From assembly GCA_031296405.1 (NCBI GenBank), contig JAVKKH010000008.1, positions 27,002 through 91,001 of the forward strand: a stretch of 64,000 nucleotides of DNA, read 5' to 3'. The DNA is from Candidatus Tepidifontimicrobium thermophilum. Lineage in GTDB: Bacteria > Sysuimicrobiota > Sysuimicrobiia > Sysuimicrobiales > Sysuimicrobiaceae. The position numbers were made by a program, and so were the translations under genes. How positions within the stretch are numbered: position 1 is the first letter of the stretch; the number at the start of each line of letters is the position of its first letter. A model generated the notes under the pieces. That model had not been told where the DNA came from, searched no databases, and was given only the letters and a program-made list of their open reading frames with translations. Positions 7,137 to 16,700 of the stretch are shown here, one piece after another.

Positions 7137-9737
7137 ATGGACACCCCCATGATGCGTCAGTACCAGGCCCTGAAGCGGGCCTACCCAGGCACGCTCCTGC
7201 TGTTCCGCCTGGGGGACTTCTACGAGCTGTTTGGCGAGGACGCAGAGGTCGCCGCCCGGGTGCTGGACCTCACCCTCACCTCGCGTCCCGTGGCCAAGGG
7301 CCGACGGGTCCCCATGTGCGGGGTACCCCACCAGACCCTCGAGTCGTACCTGAGCCGGTTGCTGGAACGCGGTTTCCGCGTGGCCATCTGCGAGCAGGTG
7401 GAGGACCCGCGCAAGGCCAAGGGGCTGGTACGCCGCGAGGTGGTGCGGGTGGTCACGCCGGGGACGGTCACCTCGGAGGCGTTGCTGCCGCCCCGGGAGA
7501 ACGTGTACCTCGCCGCCGTCAACCCCACCGCCCAGCGGTGGGGCGTGGCGGTGGCGGACCTGTCCACCGGGGAGTTCCGGATCACCGAGCTGGAGCCGGA
7601 AGCGGCCGTGCAGGAGCTGGAGCGGCTCTCGGTCCGGGAGGTCCTGCACCCGGAAGGGAGCGAGCTCCCACCGACCGTGGGCGGCGCCCGTACCCCGTAC
7701 GAACCGTGGCGGTTCGACCTGCAGGAGGCCAGGCGAGTGCTGTGCGAGCAGTTCCAGGTGGTCTCCCTGGACGGCTTCGGCTGCGGTGACCTCCCGCTGG
7801 CCACGGGCGCCGCGGGCGCCCTGATCCAGTACCTGAGGGAAACGCAGCGCAGCGGCCTCCTCCACATCCACGGCCTGCAGGTGTACCGGCCCCAGGAGAC
7901 CCTGCTCCTGGACCCAAGCGCGGTGCGCAGCCTGGAGCTGCTGCAGCCCCTGGCGGGCAAGGACCGCAGGGCGACCCTGGTGGGGGTGCTGGACCGGACC
8001 CGCACCAGCATGGGGGGCCGGCTGCTCCGGCGCTGGATCCTGGCCCCCCTTCTGGACCGGGCCCGCATCGAGGCGCGTCTGGACGCGGTGGAGGAGCTCG
8101 TCCGCTACACCCACCGTCCGCAGCTGCAGGAGCGGTTGGGACAGGTGGCGGACCTGGAGCGGCTGGTGGGACGGTGCGGCCACGGTTCGGCCAATCCGCG
8201 CGACCTCGTGGCGCTGCAGCGCAGCCTGGCCGCGGTGGCGGAGCTGCACCGGCAGGCTTCCGGGTTCCGCAGCGCCCTGCTCCAGGAGGTAGCGTCCCGG
8301 CTGGACAGCCACGACGACCTACGGGAGGAGCTGCAGCGCGCCCTGGTGGACGACCCGCCCAGCAACCCGCGCGAAGGAGGCTTCGTCCGCGAGGGGTACG
8401 ACGCAGAGCTGGACCAGCTGCGGCGCGCCGCGAGCGACGCCAAGCGGTGGATCCGCGACCTGGAAGCCCGGGAGCGGGAGCGGACCGGGATCAAGAGCCT
8501 TCGGGTAGGGTTCAACAAGGTCTTCGGCTACTACATCGAGGTCACCCGCCCCCACCGGGACCGCGTGCCGCCGGACTACGAGCGCCGGCAGACCCTGGTG
8601 GGGGCCGAACGCTACGTCACCCCTGAGATGAAGGAGCGCGAGGCCCTGATCCTGAACGCGGAGGAGCGGCAGAGGGAGCGGGAGTACGAGATCTTCTGCA
8701 GCCTTCGGGACCGAGTGGCCGCCCGGGGGGCTTCGCTTCTCGCCACCGCCTCCGCGGTGGCCACCCTGGACGTGCTTTGTTCGTTCGCGGAGGTGTCCGA
8801 GGCGTACGGCTACGCGCGGCCGGAGCTGGTGGACGAGCCCGTCCTGGAGGTGGAGGGGGGAAGGCACCCGGTAGTCGAGCGGCTGCTGGAGGAGCCCTTC
8901 GTCCCCAACGACCTCCGCATGGACCCCCGGCGTCGGATCGCGGTGGTCACGGGCCCCAACTTCGCGGGCAAGTCCACGTACCTGCGGCAGAACGCCCTGT
9001 TGGTGATCCTGGCGCAGGCGGGCTGTTTCGTGCCCGCCCGGTCTGCCCGGGTGGGGCTGGTGGACCGGGTGTTCACCCGGGTGGGAGCCGCCGACGACCT
9101 GGCGGGGGGGCGCAGCACCTTCCTCGTGGAGATGCAGGAGGTGGCCACCATCCTGCGCAACGCCACGCCCCGCAGCCTCGTGATCCTGGACGAGGTGGGC
9201 CGCGGGACCGCCACCTACGACGGGCTCAGCATCGCGTGGGCGGTGGTGGAGTACCTGCAGGCCCACGCACGGCCCCGGACCCTGTTCGCCACCCACTACC
9301 ACGAACTCACGGAGCTCGCTGGGCGCCTGGACGGGGTGTTCAACCTGAACGTGCGGGTCCGCGAGGAAGGCGAGCGGGTGGTGTTCCTGCACCAAGTGGC
9401 GGAGGGCGCCTCCGACCGCGCCTACGGCATCCACGTGGCCCGGCTGGCGGGCGTGCCGCGGGAGGTCACCCGTAGGGCCGCAGAGCTGTTGGAGGAGCTG
9501 CAGGGCCTGGCCCGGAAGGAGGGAACCCTGGCCCGGCGGGGCCGCGCGGTGCAGATGGCTCTTCCCCTGTCAGTGCCCTCGGAGGTGGAGGCGGAGCTGG
9601 CCTCCCTGGACCTGGCGTCCATGACGCCCCTGGAGGCCCTCAACAAGCTGCACGAGCTTCAGCAGCGGGTGCGGGAGCGCACTCGCGCGGAGCCGTCCAA
9701 GGTGGTGCGCATGCGTCCCGCGCCCGGGAAGCGCTGA
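7137..9737 (+). CDS. mutS: DNA mismatch repair protein MutS
   Basis: An 866-residue MutS1. GDFYELF at residues 26-32 contains the Phe-x-Glu mismatch-reading motif. The connector, lever and clamp domains follow, then the ABC-type ATPase with Walker A GPNFAGKST from residue 606, DEVGRGTATYDGLS and the THYHEL signature. A C-terminal tail with EALNKLHELQ matches the MutS dimer/tetramer region. ATG at 7137 was chosen from the family start; no clear Shine-Dalgarno precedes it and two more ATGs lie within five codons. mutL follows after one base, so the two form an operon. The 5' ends of mutS and miaA almost touch, so their promoters must lie inside coding sequence. Confidence 0.97.
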   Translation: MDTPMMRQYQALKRAYPGTLLLFRLGDFYELFGEDAEVAARVLDLTLTSRPVAKGRRVPMCGVPHQTLESYLSRLLERGFRVAICEQVEDPRKAKGLVRREVVRVVTPGTVTSEALLPPRENVYLAAVNPTAQRWGVAVADLSTGEFRITELEPEAAVQELERLSVREVLHPEGSELPPTVGGARTPYEPWRFDLQEARRVLCEQFQVVSLDGFGCGDLPLATGAAGALIQYLRETQRSGLLHIHGLQVYRPQETLLLDPSAVRSLELLQPLAGKDRRATLVGVLDRTRTSMGGRLLRRWILAPLLDRARIEARLDAVEELVRYTHRPQLQERLGQVADLERLVGRCGHGSANPRDLVALQRSLAAVAELHRQASGFRSALLQEVASRLDSHDDLREELQRALVDDPPSNPREGGFVREGYDAELDQLRRAASDAKRWIRDLEARERERTGIKSLRVGFNKVFGYYIEVTRPHRDRVPPDYERRQTLVGAERYVTPEMKEREALILNAEERQREREYEIFCSLRDRVAARGASLLATASAVATLDVLCSFAEVSEAYGYARPELVDEPVLEVEGGRHPVVERLLEEPFVPNDLRMDPRRRIAVVTGPNFAGKSTYLRQNALLVILAQAGCFVPARSARVGLVDRVFTRVGAADDLAGGRSTFLVEMQEVATILRNATPRSLVILDEVGRGTATYDGLSIAWAVVEYLQAHARPRTLFATHYHELTELAGRLDGVFNLNVRVREEGERVVFLHQVAEGASDRAYGIHVARLAGVPREVTRRAAELLEELQGLARKEGTLARRGRAVQMALPLSVPSEVEAELASLDLASMTPLEALNKLHELQQRVRERTRAEPSKVVRMRPAPGKR

Positions 9738-9738
9738 C

Positions 9739-11412
9739 GTGCCGCGGATCCGCGTGCTCGAGGGCTGGCTGGCGGACCGCATCGCCGCGGGGGAGGTGGT
9801 GGAGCGGCCCGCTTCGGTGGTGAAGGAGCTGGTGGAGAACGCTCTGGACGCGGGCGCCCGTCGGATCACCGTGGAGTTCTCCGGCGGTGGCTTCGAGCTG
9901 GTGCGGGTGTCTGACGACGGCGAGGGGATGGATCCGGAGGACGCAGCCCTGTGCCTGCGCCGGTTCGCCACCAGCAAGCTGGGGTCGCCGGACGATCTCC
10001 GCCGGATCCGCACTTTGGGTTTCCGGGGCGAAGCCCTCCCGAGCATCGCGGCGGTCTCGCACGTGGAGATCCTCACCTGCGACGGTCATGTGGCCACCCG
10101 GGTGCGCGCGGAGGGCGGGTCCGAGCCCCGCACGGAGCCGGCCAGCGCTCCCCGCGGCACGGTGGTGACCGTGCGGCGCCTGTTTTACAACACCCCCGCG
10201 CGCCGCAACTTCCTGCGGTCCGTGGCCCGAGAGGCGGCCCTGTGCCTGGACGCCGCGGAGCGGCACGCCCTCGCCCGTCCCGACGTAGCCTTCCGCGTGG
10301 TGCGGGACGGCCGGGAGGTAGTGGCGTGGCCCGCGGAGGACCCGCTGCGGCGGGCCAGCCGCATTCTGGCGGTACCGGCAGACGAGCTGCTGGCGGTGGA
10401 GGCCCAGGCTGGCGGCGTGCGGGTCTGGGGATTTCTGGCCCCGCCGTCCTTCGCCCGCCGCAGCCGCTCCGGGCAGTACTTCTTCGTGAACCGCCGGCCC
10501 GTCACCAGCCCGCTACTGAGCCGCGCGGTGGAGCAGGGCGCCCGGACCCTGGTGTTCACGGGGCAGCATCCCGCCTGCGTCCTGTACGTGGAACTCTCCC
10601 CCGAACAGGTGGACCCCAACGTGCACCCGCGCAAGCTGGAGGTGAGGTTCGCAGACGAGGGCCGGGTGTTCGCCGCGGTGGAGCGCGCGGCGCGGGATGC
10701 GTACCGTTCCCGGCCGCTAGTGCGCGCGGTCCCTCTGTCCACGTCCCCGCCCCCCGCCGCCGCGCCCGGGGCCACGGGCTGGCAGGTCCGCGAGCCCACG
10801 CAGCTCGCGGTCCTGGAAGCCGAGCCGGCCAGACGGCTGCCGCGTCTGCGCCTTCTGGGCCAGCTGGCCAGCACCTACCTGCTGGCGGAGTCCGCGGAGG
10901 GGCTGGTGGTGGTGGACCAGCACGCGGCCCACGAGCGCGTCCTGTACGAGCGGCTGCTGCGGGATCGCGCCCGCGGCGCCCACGGGCAGCTGCTGGCGGC
11001 ACCGGTCACGGTGGACCTGAGTCCCTCGGAGATGGCCTTGCTTCCCGAGGTGTCGCCCGTCCTGCGCGAGCTGGGCCTGGAGGTGGAGCCCTTCGGCGGC
11101 AGCACAGTGCTGGTGCGCTCGGTGCCCGTGATCTCGGGCCGGCTCCCGCCGGAGGCGGTGCTGCGCGCCTGCCTGCGGGAGGGCCTGTGGGACGGAGCCC
11201 CTACCGCGGGCCAGCGGGCCGTGGAGCGCGCCGCCAGCGTGGTGGCCTGCCACAGCGCGGTGCGGGCCGGGGACGCCCTGTCGGCGGAGGAGATGCGCGC
11301 GCTGCTGGAAGACCTGGAGCGGTGCGACGACCCCTACACCTGCTTCCACGGCCGGCCGACCCTCGTGGTGGTGCCCCTGGACGCGCTGGAGGGGTGGTTC
11401 CTCAGGCGCTGA
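9739..11412 (+). CDS. mutL: DNA mismatch repair endonuclease MutL
   Basis: A 557-residue MutL. The N-terminal GHKL ATPase shows IAAGEVVERPASVVKELVEN, DDGEGM and GFRGEALPSI. After a Pro-rich linker (about 330-350) the C-terminal domain carries DQHAAHERVLYE from residue 393, fitting the DQHAx2Ex4E endonuclease motif, plus ACHSAVRAG and CFHGRPT, the metal-site companions. It is therefore the nicking type found in organisms without MutH. GTG start one base after the mutS stop, so translation is coupled. Its 3' end overlaps the oppositely oriented Uma2 pseudogene by 11 bases. Confidence 0.96.
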   Translation: MPRIRVLEGWLADRIAAGEVVERPASVVKELVENALDAGARRITVEFSGGGFELVRVSDDGEGMDPEDAALCLRRFATSKLGSPDDLRRIRTLGFRGEALPSIAAVSHVEILTCDGHVATRVRAEGGSEPRTEPASAPRGTVVTVRRLFYNTPARRNFLRSVAREAALCLDAAERHALARPDVAFRVVRDGREVVAWPAEDPLRRASRILAVPADELLAVEAQAGGVRVWGFLAPPSFARRSRSGQYFFVNRRPVTSPLLSRAVEQGARTLVFTGQHPACVLYVELSPEQVDPNVHPRKLEVRFADEGRVFAAVERAARDAYRSRPLVRAVPLSTSPPPAAAPGATGWQVREPTQLAVLEAEPARRLPRLRLLGQLASTYLLAESAEGLVVVDQHAAHERVLYERLLRDRARGAHGQLLAAPVTVDLSPSEMALLPEVSPVLRELGLEVEPFGGSTVLVRSVPVISGRLPPEAVLRACLREGLWDGAPTAGQRAVERAASVVACHSAVRAGDALSAEEMRALLEDLERCDDPYTCFHGRPTLVVVPLDALEGWFLRR

Positions 11413-11850
11413 CCGCGCCGCCTTGCAGCCCTTCGTAAACGTCCTCCAGGTTGAGGCCCGCGCCGAGACGGTCCGCCTTCACCACCCCGGCGCCCCGAAG
11501 CTCCTCCCGCCACCCCGGGCCGTTCGCATCCCGTCGCCAGGAGTCGGCTTGCGGCCGGTGGGAATCCAGCAACAGCGAACCGCGCAGGTCGGGAATCTCG
11601 AGGTAAGCCAGCAGCTTCTCCGGCCGGTCCACCCCCGCCGGAGTGGGAGCGCGCATCTCTGCCACGCAGCACGGCCGCGTCTTGTAGTGCTCCTCCTGAT
11701 GCGGCGGGTGGCACACCCCCATCACGTCCGGCTAGTAAAAGTGGTCCGGCCCTACTCGAGCTTCACGTCTGCCGCGTGGACCGGCAACCGGTCTTTCGGG
11801 CCGCCGACCACAGCAGGTCCCCGAGGTTCGTCACCAGCCTCGCGTGCCGC
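11402..11850 (-). pseudogene. Uma2-family (DUF820-like) endonuclease-fold gene, degraded
   Basis: Reading the minus strand across three frames restores most of a Uma2 protein. Frame one gives RHARLVTNLGDLLWSAARK up to about 11782. A one-base slip leads to VHAADVKL. A second slip near 11755-11760 gives RVGPDHFY, interrupted by TAG at 11732-11734 where the family has Tyr or Phe. It continues PDVMGVCHPPHQEEHYKTR, EKLLAYLEIPDLRGSLLLDS and LEDVYEGLQ to the stop at 11402. The N-terminal portion is missing; the remnant begins where miaB ends. Uma2 genes are mobile, multi-copy PD-(D/E)xK-like genes. The 107-residue frame at 11402-11725 could still be translated but lacks half the fold. Confidence 0.8.
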
Positions 11851-11853
11851 CCG

Positions 11854-13185
11854 CTACCCCACCACGGCAGCCTCTGCCAGCGGCTCGCCCCGCAGCACCC
11901 ACGAGCCCGCCTCGCGGATGCGGACGGAGACCACCCGCCCCACCCAGTCGGCAGGTCCGTCCAGGGTGACCACCTTGTTCGTGCGGGTCCGCCCCACCAC
12001 GCCGCCAGCCCGCCCCACCTCCTCCACCAGGACCTCCTGGGTGGTGCCCACCAGGGCCTGGTTCCGCGCGTAGGCCACCCGCTCCGCCAGCTGGTTGAGG
12101 GCCCACAGGCGGCGCTGTTTGGTCTCCTCGTCCACCTGGTCGGGGAAGGTGGCGGCCTTGGTGCCCGGCCGCGGGGAGTAGCTGGCGGTGTTGCAGGCAT
12201 CGAACCCGACCTGCTCCACCAGCCGCAAGGTGTTCTCGAACTGCTCCTCGGTCTCGCCCGGAAACCCCACGATGAGGTCGGTGGTGATGCTGGCCTCGGG
12301 CAGGTAGCGCCGGATGATGTCCACCGTCCGCAGGTAGTCAGACACCGTGTACGTCCGGTGCATCCGGCGCAGCACCTCGTCGTCCCCGGACTGCACGGGC
12401 AGGTGGATGTGCTCGCACGCCTTCGGGAGCTCCGCCACCGTGCGGACCAGCTTCTCCGTCATGTCGCGGGGGTGGCTGGTGGTGAACCGGATGCGCTGGA
12501 TCCCCTCCACCTCGTGCACCCGCCGCAGCAGGTCCGCCAGGTCCGTGCGCGGGCGCAGGTCGTGGCCGTAGGAGTCCACGTTCTGGCCCAGCAGGGTGAC
12601 CTCCACGAACCCCTGGGCCGCCAGCTCCCGGACCTCCGCCACCACCTGCTCGGGCGGCACGCTGCGCTCCCGTCCCCGCACGAAGGGGACGATGCAGAAG
12701 GTGCAGAACTTGTTGCAGCCGTGGATGATGTTCACGTACGCGCGGACCCGCCCGCGCCGGGCCGCAGGCAGCACCGGGAGCGGCTCGTCCTTGGGACGGC
12801 GGTCCCACACCTCGTACACCCGCTGGCAGCCCTCCTGCACCTGACGGAGTAGGTCGGGCAACCGGTGCAGGTTGTGGACGCCGAACACCAGGTCCACGTG
12901 CGGGACCCGCCGGAGCACCTCCTCGCGGTCCTTCTGCACCAGGCAGCCAGCGACCCCGAGGATCAGGTTCGGTTTCCGCTGCTTGAGCCGCCGCAGCTCG
13001 CCCAGCCGTCCGTAGGCGCGCTCGTCCGCGCCCTCCCGGACGGTGCAGGTGTTCACCAGCACCACGTCCGCGTCTTCGGGTCCTTCCGCGGGCTGGTAAC
13101 CCATGGACTCCAACAACCCCGCGAGGGTCTCGGAGTCCCGGACGTTCATCTGGCAGCCGTAGGTGATGACGTGGTAGCGCGGCAT
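11854..13185 (-). CDS. miaB: tRNA-2-methylthio-N6-dimethylallyladenosine synthase MiaB
   Basis: A 443-residue methylthiotransferase that thiomethylates i6A37. The N-terminal UPF0004 domain has its three cluster cysteines C11 (YGCQMN), C47 (NTCTVRE) and C81 (AGCLVQ). The radical SAM motif GCNKFCTFC supplies C157, C161 and C164. The C-terminal TRAM domain ends near residue 440. GFPGETEEQFE and HLPVQSGDD are typical. Usual length for the family. It starts one base after the upstream ECF component gene ends. Together with miaA it forms the two-step ms2i6A pathway, here split by the inverted mutSL block. Confidence 0.96.
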   Translation of the reverse strand: MPRYHVITYGCQMNVRDSETLAGLLESMGYQPAEGPEDADVVLVNTCTVREGADERAYGRLGELRRLKQRKPNLILGVAGCLVQKDREEVLRRVPHVDLVFGVHNLHRLPDLLRQVQEGCQRVYEVWDRRPKDEPLPVLPAARRGRVRAYVNIIHGCNKFCTFCIVPFVRGRERSVPPEQVVAEVRELAAQGFVEVTLLGQNVDSYGHDLRPRTDLADLLRRVHEVEGIQRIRFTTSHPRDMTEKLVRTVAELPKACEHIHLPVQSGDDEVLRRMHRTYTVSDYLRTVDIIRRYLPEASITTDLIVGFPGETEEQFENTLRLVEQVGFDACNTASYSPRPGTKAATFPDQVDEETKQRRLWALNQLAERVAYARNQALVGTTQEVLVEEVGRAGGVVGRTRTNKVVTLDGPADWVGRVVSVRIREAGSWVLRGEPLAEAAVVG

Positions 13186-13186
13186 C

Positions 13187-13684
13187 CTACGCCGCCCCCT
13201 GGGGCCGCAGGACCGGCAGCACCAAGCGGAACACCGCCAGGCTGATCCCGCTGTCCACCAAGTGGTGCAGGACGGTACCCCCAGCCACGAACAGCCCCGC
13301 CTGGAAACCCGTCCCCAGCCACCACACCGCCAGCCCCTCGCCCACCGCGTGGATGGGAAGCGCTACCGCCAGCGCAGCCCAGAACGGCCAGCCCCGGCGG
13401 ACCAGAAGCGCCCCCACGAGCCCCCACACGGCATGGGTGAAGGCGCGGGCTCCGATCACGGGGTTCAGGGTGATGGTGAACCCCACCGCGGAACCCAGCC
13501 CCACGAGCGCCGCCACCGCGGGGCTCACCAGCATGGACAGCATGGACGGGACGTGGGAGGCGAAGGTGGCGGAGTAGTTGAGCGCAGGGATAAAGAGCTG
13601 CAGCGGCGTTCCCCGGAACGCGAAGGGGATGAGCAGAGCCACGGCGGTCAGCAGCCCTCCCACGGTGATCTCCCGGGTGCTCAT
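13187..13684 (-). CDS. ECF transporter S component, NiaX-like (putative vitamin/niacin)
   Basis: A 165-residue, highly hydrophobic protein with about five to six membrane segments. It begins MSTREITVGGLLTAVALLIP, followed by a SHVPSMLSMLVSP segment and an ARAFTHAVWGLVGALL region. This layout resembles the NiaX-type substrate-binding subunits of energy-coupling-factor transporters, which borrow a shared EcfAAT module encoded elsewhere. No riboswitch or NAD gene lies nearby to fix the substrate. A GGAGGAGGG site precedes the ATG. Linked to miaB by a one-base gap. Confidence 0.62.
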   Translation of the reverse strand: MSTREITVGGLLTAVALLIPFAFRGTPLQLFIPALNYSATFASHVPSMLSMLVSPAVAALVGLGSAVGFTITLNPVIGARAFTHAVWGLVGALLVRRGWPFWAALAVALPIHAVGEGLAVWWLGTGFQAGLFVAGGTVLHHLVDSGISLAVFRLVLPVLRPQGAA

Positions 13685-13718
13685 GGAGCCCTCCTCCTCT
13701 CGGCCAATAGGATGATAC

Positions 13719-13751
13719 GACGGCCCGCCGCGCGGCGCTTCCCGGGCCGTC
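13719..13751 (-). terminator. Hairpin after carB, possible terminator without U-tract
   Basis: GACGGCCCG (13719-13727) pairs with CGGGCCGTC (13743-13751), a perfect nine-base-pair stem with a 15-base loop. It lies just after the carB stop (13755) and before the ECF gene. No run of T follows, so it may only slow or insulate transcription. Confidence 0.4.
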
Positions 13752-13754
13752 AGG

Positions 13755-16700
13755 TCACCCCAGGGCCGCGGGGCCCGCGGTGGGCTGCGGGATCGGGGCA
13801 GCCTGGGCGAACTCCACCGCGTCCAGCAGCGCCCAGGCGGTTTCCAGGGACGTCAGGCAGGGCACCCGGGCCTCGAACGCCGCCCGGCGCAGCCGGAAGC
13901 CGGGCCGCGTGGGGTCGTAGCCCACGGTGGGCACGCACACCACCGCGGCCACCTCGCGGCCCCGCACCGCGGCGACGGCCTCCCCGTAGTCCAGGCGGCG
14001 GTGGGGCAGCCCCGCGCGCTGCAGCGCCTCCGCGGTGCCGGGCGTGGCCCACAGCACCAGCCCTGCCGCCACCGCCCGCCGCGCCAGCCGCACCGCCTCC
14101 GCACGCTCCCGCCGCGCCACCGACAAGAGCAGCGGCCCCTGCAAGGGCAGGCGCGCGCCCGCGGCCACGAAGGCCTTGTACAGCGCACCCGGCAGGTGCC
14201 GGTCCAGCCCGATGACCTCTCCTGTAGACCGCATCTCCGGCCCCACGGCTACCTCGGCTCCCGGCAGCTTCTCGCTGCTGAACACGGGCGCCTTCACGCC
14301 CACCTGCCGTGGGGCCGGCAGGTGGTAGACGCCCGGGAAGCCCAGTTCCTCAAGGGACGCGCCCAGCATGACCCTCGTGGCCACCTGCACCAGGGGGATC
14401 CCCAGCACCTTGCTGACGAAGGGCACCGTCCGGCTGGCCCGCAGGTTCGCCTCCAGCAGGTACACCCGGTAGCCGTGCACCACGAACTGGGCGTTCAGAA
14501 AGCCCCGGACGCCCAGGGCGCGGTTCAGGGACTGCAGGATCTCCACCACCCTCGAGGCCACCTCGGGCGGCAGGTGCGGCGCAGGGAACACCGTCATGCT
14601 GTCCCCGGAGTGCACGCCCGCCCGCTCCACGTGCTGCATCACGCCGGGCACCAGCAGGTGGGTCCCGTCGCCGATGGCGTCCACCTCCAGCTCCACGCCC
14701 GGCAGGTAGCGGTCCACCAGGACCGGGTGCTGGGGGTCCACCGCCAGGGCGGCCCGCACCACCCGGTCCAGCTCCTCCGCGGAGTACACCACCCGCATCG
14801 CCCGGCCGCCCAGCACGTAGGAGGGCCGCACCAGCACCGGCAGCCCCACCTTTGCCACCAGGTCACGCGCCTCCTCGGGCGACCGCACCGCGCCCCCGGG
14901 GGGCCTTGGAATCCCCAGGCGGCTGAGGAGGGCGTCGAACTTCTCCCGGTCCTCCGAGATGTCCAGGCTGTCCGCGGAGGTCCCCAGCACGGGTACACCC
15001 GCCCGGTGCAGGGGCCCGGCCAGGTTCAGGGCCGTCTGGCCCCCGAACTGCACCAGCACCCCCACCGGCCGTTCCTTTTCCACCACGTGCAGCACGTCCT
15101 CCACCGACAGCGGCTCGAAGTACAGCCGGTCGGAGATGTCGAAGTCGGTGCTGACGGTCTCGGGGTTGCAGTTCACCACCACCGCCCGCAGGCCCGCTTC
15201 CCGCAGGGACCGCACCGCGTGCACCGTGCTGTAGTCGAACTCGATGCCCTGGGCGATGCGGATGGGCCCGGAGCCGAGCACGACCGCGCAGGGCCGTGGG
15301 TCGTCCTCCGCCTCGTCCTCCTCCTCGTAGGTGCTGTAGTAGTACGGCGTGGCCGCGGGGAACTCTCCCGCGCACGTGTCCACCAGTTTGTAGGAGGGCC
15401 GCAGCCCCAGCGACTTCCGGTAGGCCCGCACCGCCTCCTCCGTGGTCCCCCAGACCCGCGCCACCTCCGCGTCCGACATCCCCACCCGCTTGGCCTCCGT
15501 CAGGGCTTCTGGCGACCGGTCGCGCGCCAGATGCCGCTCCACCTCCACCACCCGCGCCAGCTCCCACACGAAGAAGGGGTCCACCAGGCTGCGGCGGCTC
15601 AGCTCCTGTGGGTCCGCCCCGCGCCGCAAAAGTTCCGCCAGGGCCCACAGCCGCTCGTCGCAGGGGGTCTGTGCCCGCGCCCACAGGGCGTCGTCAGGAA
15701 GCGCCGCCAGCTGCGGGTGGTACAGGCCCACCCCCCCCGCCTCCACGCTCCGCGCGGCCTTCAGCAGCGCCTCCGTGAAGGTCCGGCCGATGGCCATCAC
15801 CTCTCCCGTGGACTTCATCTGGGTGCCCAGGCGCCGGTCGGAGTCCGCGAACTTGTCAAACGGCCACCGGGGGATCTTCACCACCACGTAGTCCAGGGCC
15901 GGCTCGAAGCACGCGGTCCCGCGGGTGATGGGGTTCTGGATCTCCCACAGGCGGTAGCCCACCGCGATCTTGGCGGCCACCCGCGCGATGGGGTAGCCGG
16001 TGGCCTTGCTGGCCAGGGCGCTGCTGCGGGACAGCCGCGGGTTCACCTCGATCACGTAGTACCGCTCGGAGGCGGGGTCGAGGGCGAACTGCACGTTGCA
16101 CGCCCCACGCACGTCCAGGGCCCGGACGATGCTCAACGCCGCGCTGCGCAGCATCTGGTGCTCCCGGTCGCTGAGGGTGAGGCTCGGCGCCACCACGATG
16201 CTGTCCCCGGTGTGCACGCCCATGGGGTCTACGTTCTCCATGTTGCACACGGTGATCGCGTTGTCGTCCGCGTCCCGCACCACCTCGTACTCGATCTCCT
16301 TCCAGCCGCGGACGCTGCGCTCCACCAGCACCTGGCCGATGGGGCTGGTGGCGATCCCGCGGGCCGCCACCTCGTACACCGCCTCCCGCCCCTCCGCCAG
16401 ACCGCCGCCGGTGCCGCCCAGGGTGAAGGCGGGCCGGATCACCACCTCGCCGCCCAGGGCCTCCGCAAACGCCACCGCCTCCTCCGGGGTGGAGGCGACG
16501 GTGCTCTCCGGCACCGGCTGGCCGATGCGGGCCATCAGGTCCCGGAAGCGCTCCCGGTCCTCCGCGTCGTGGATGGCGTGCAGGGGGGTGCCCAAAAGTT
16601 CCACACCCAGCCGTTCCAGGACACCCAGGCGCGCCAGCTCCGCGGCCAGGTTGAGTCCCACCTGCCCTCCGAGGGTGGCCAGAAGCCCCTGGGGCCGCTC

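Noticed and set aside
11763..12200. A 145-codon minus-strand frame overlapping the end of miaB
   Set aside because: Most of it is an alternate frame of miaB; only the last 20 or so codons are meaningful, as the 5' remnant of the Uma2 pseudogene.
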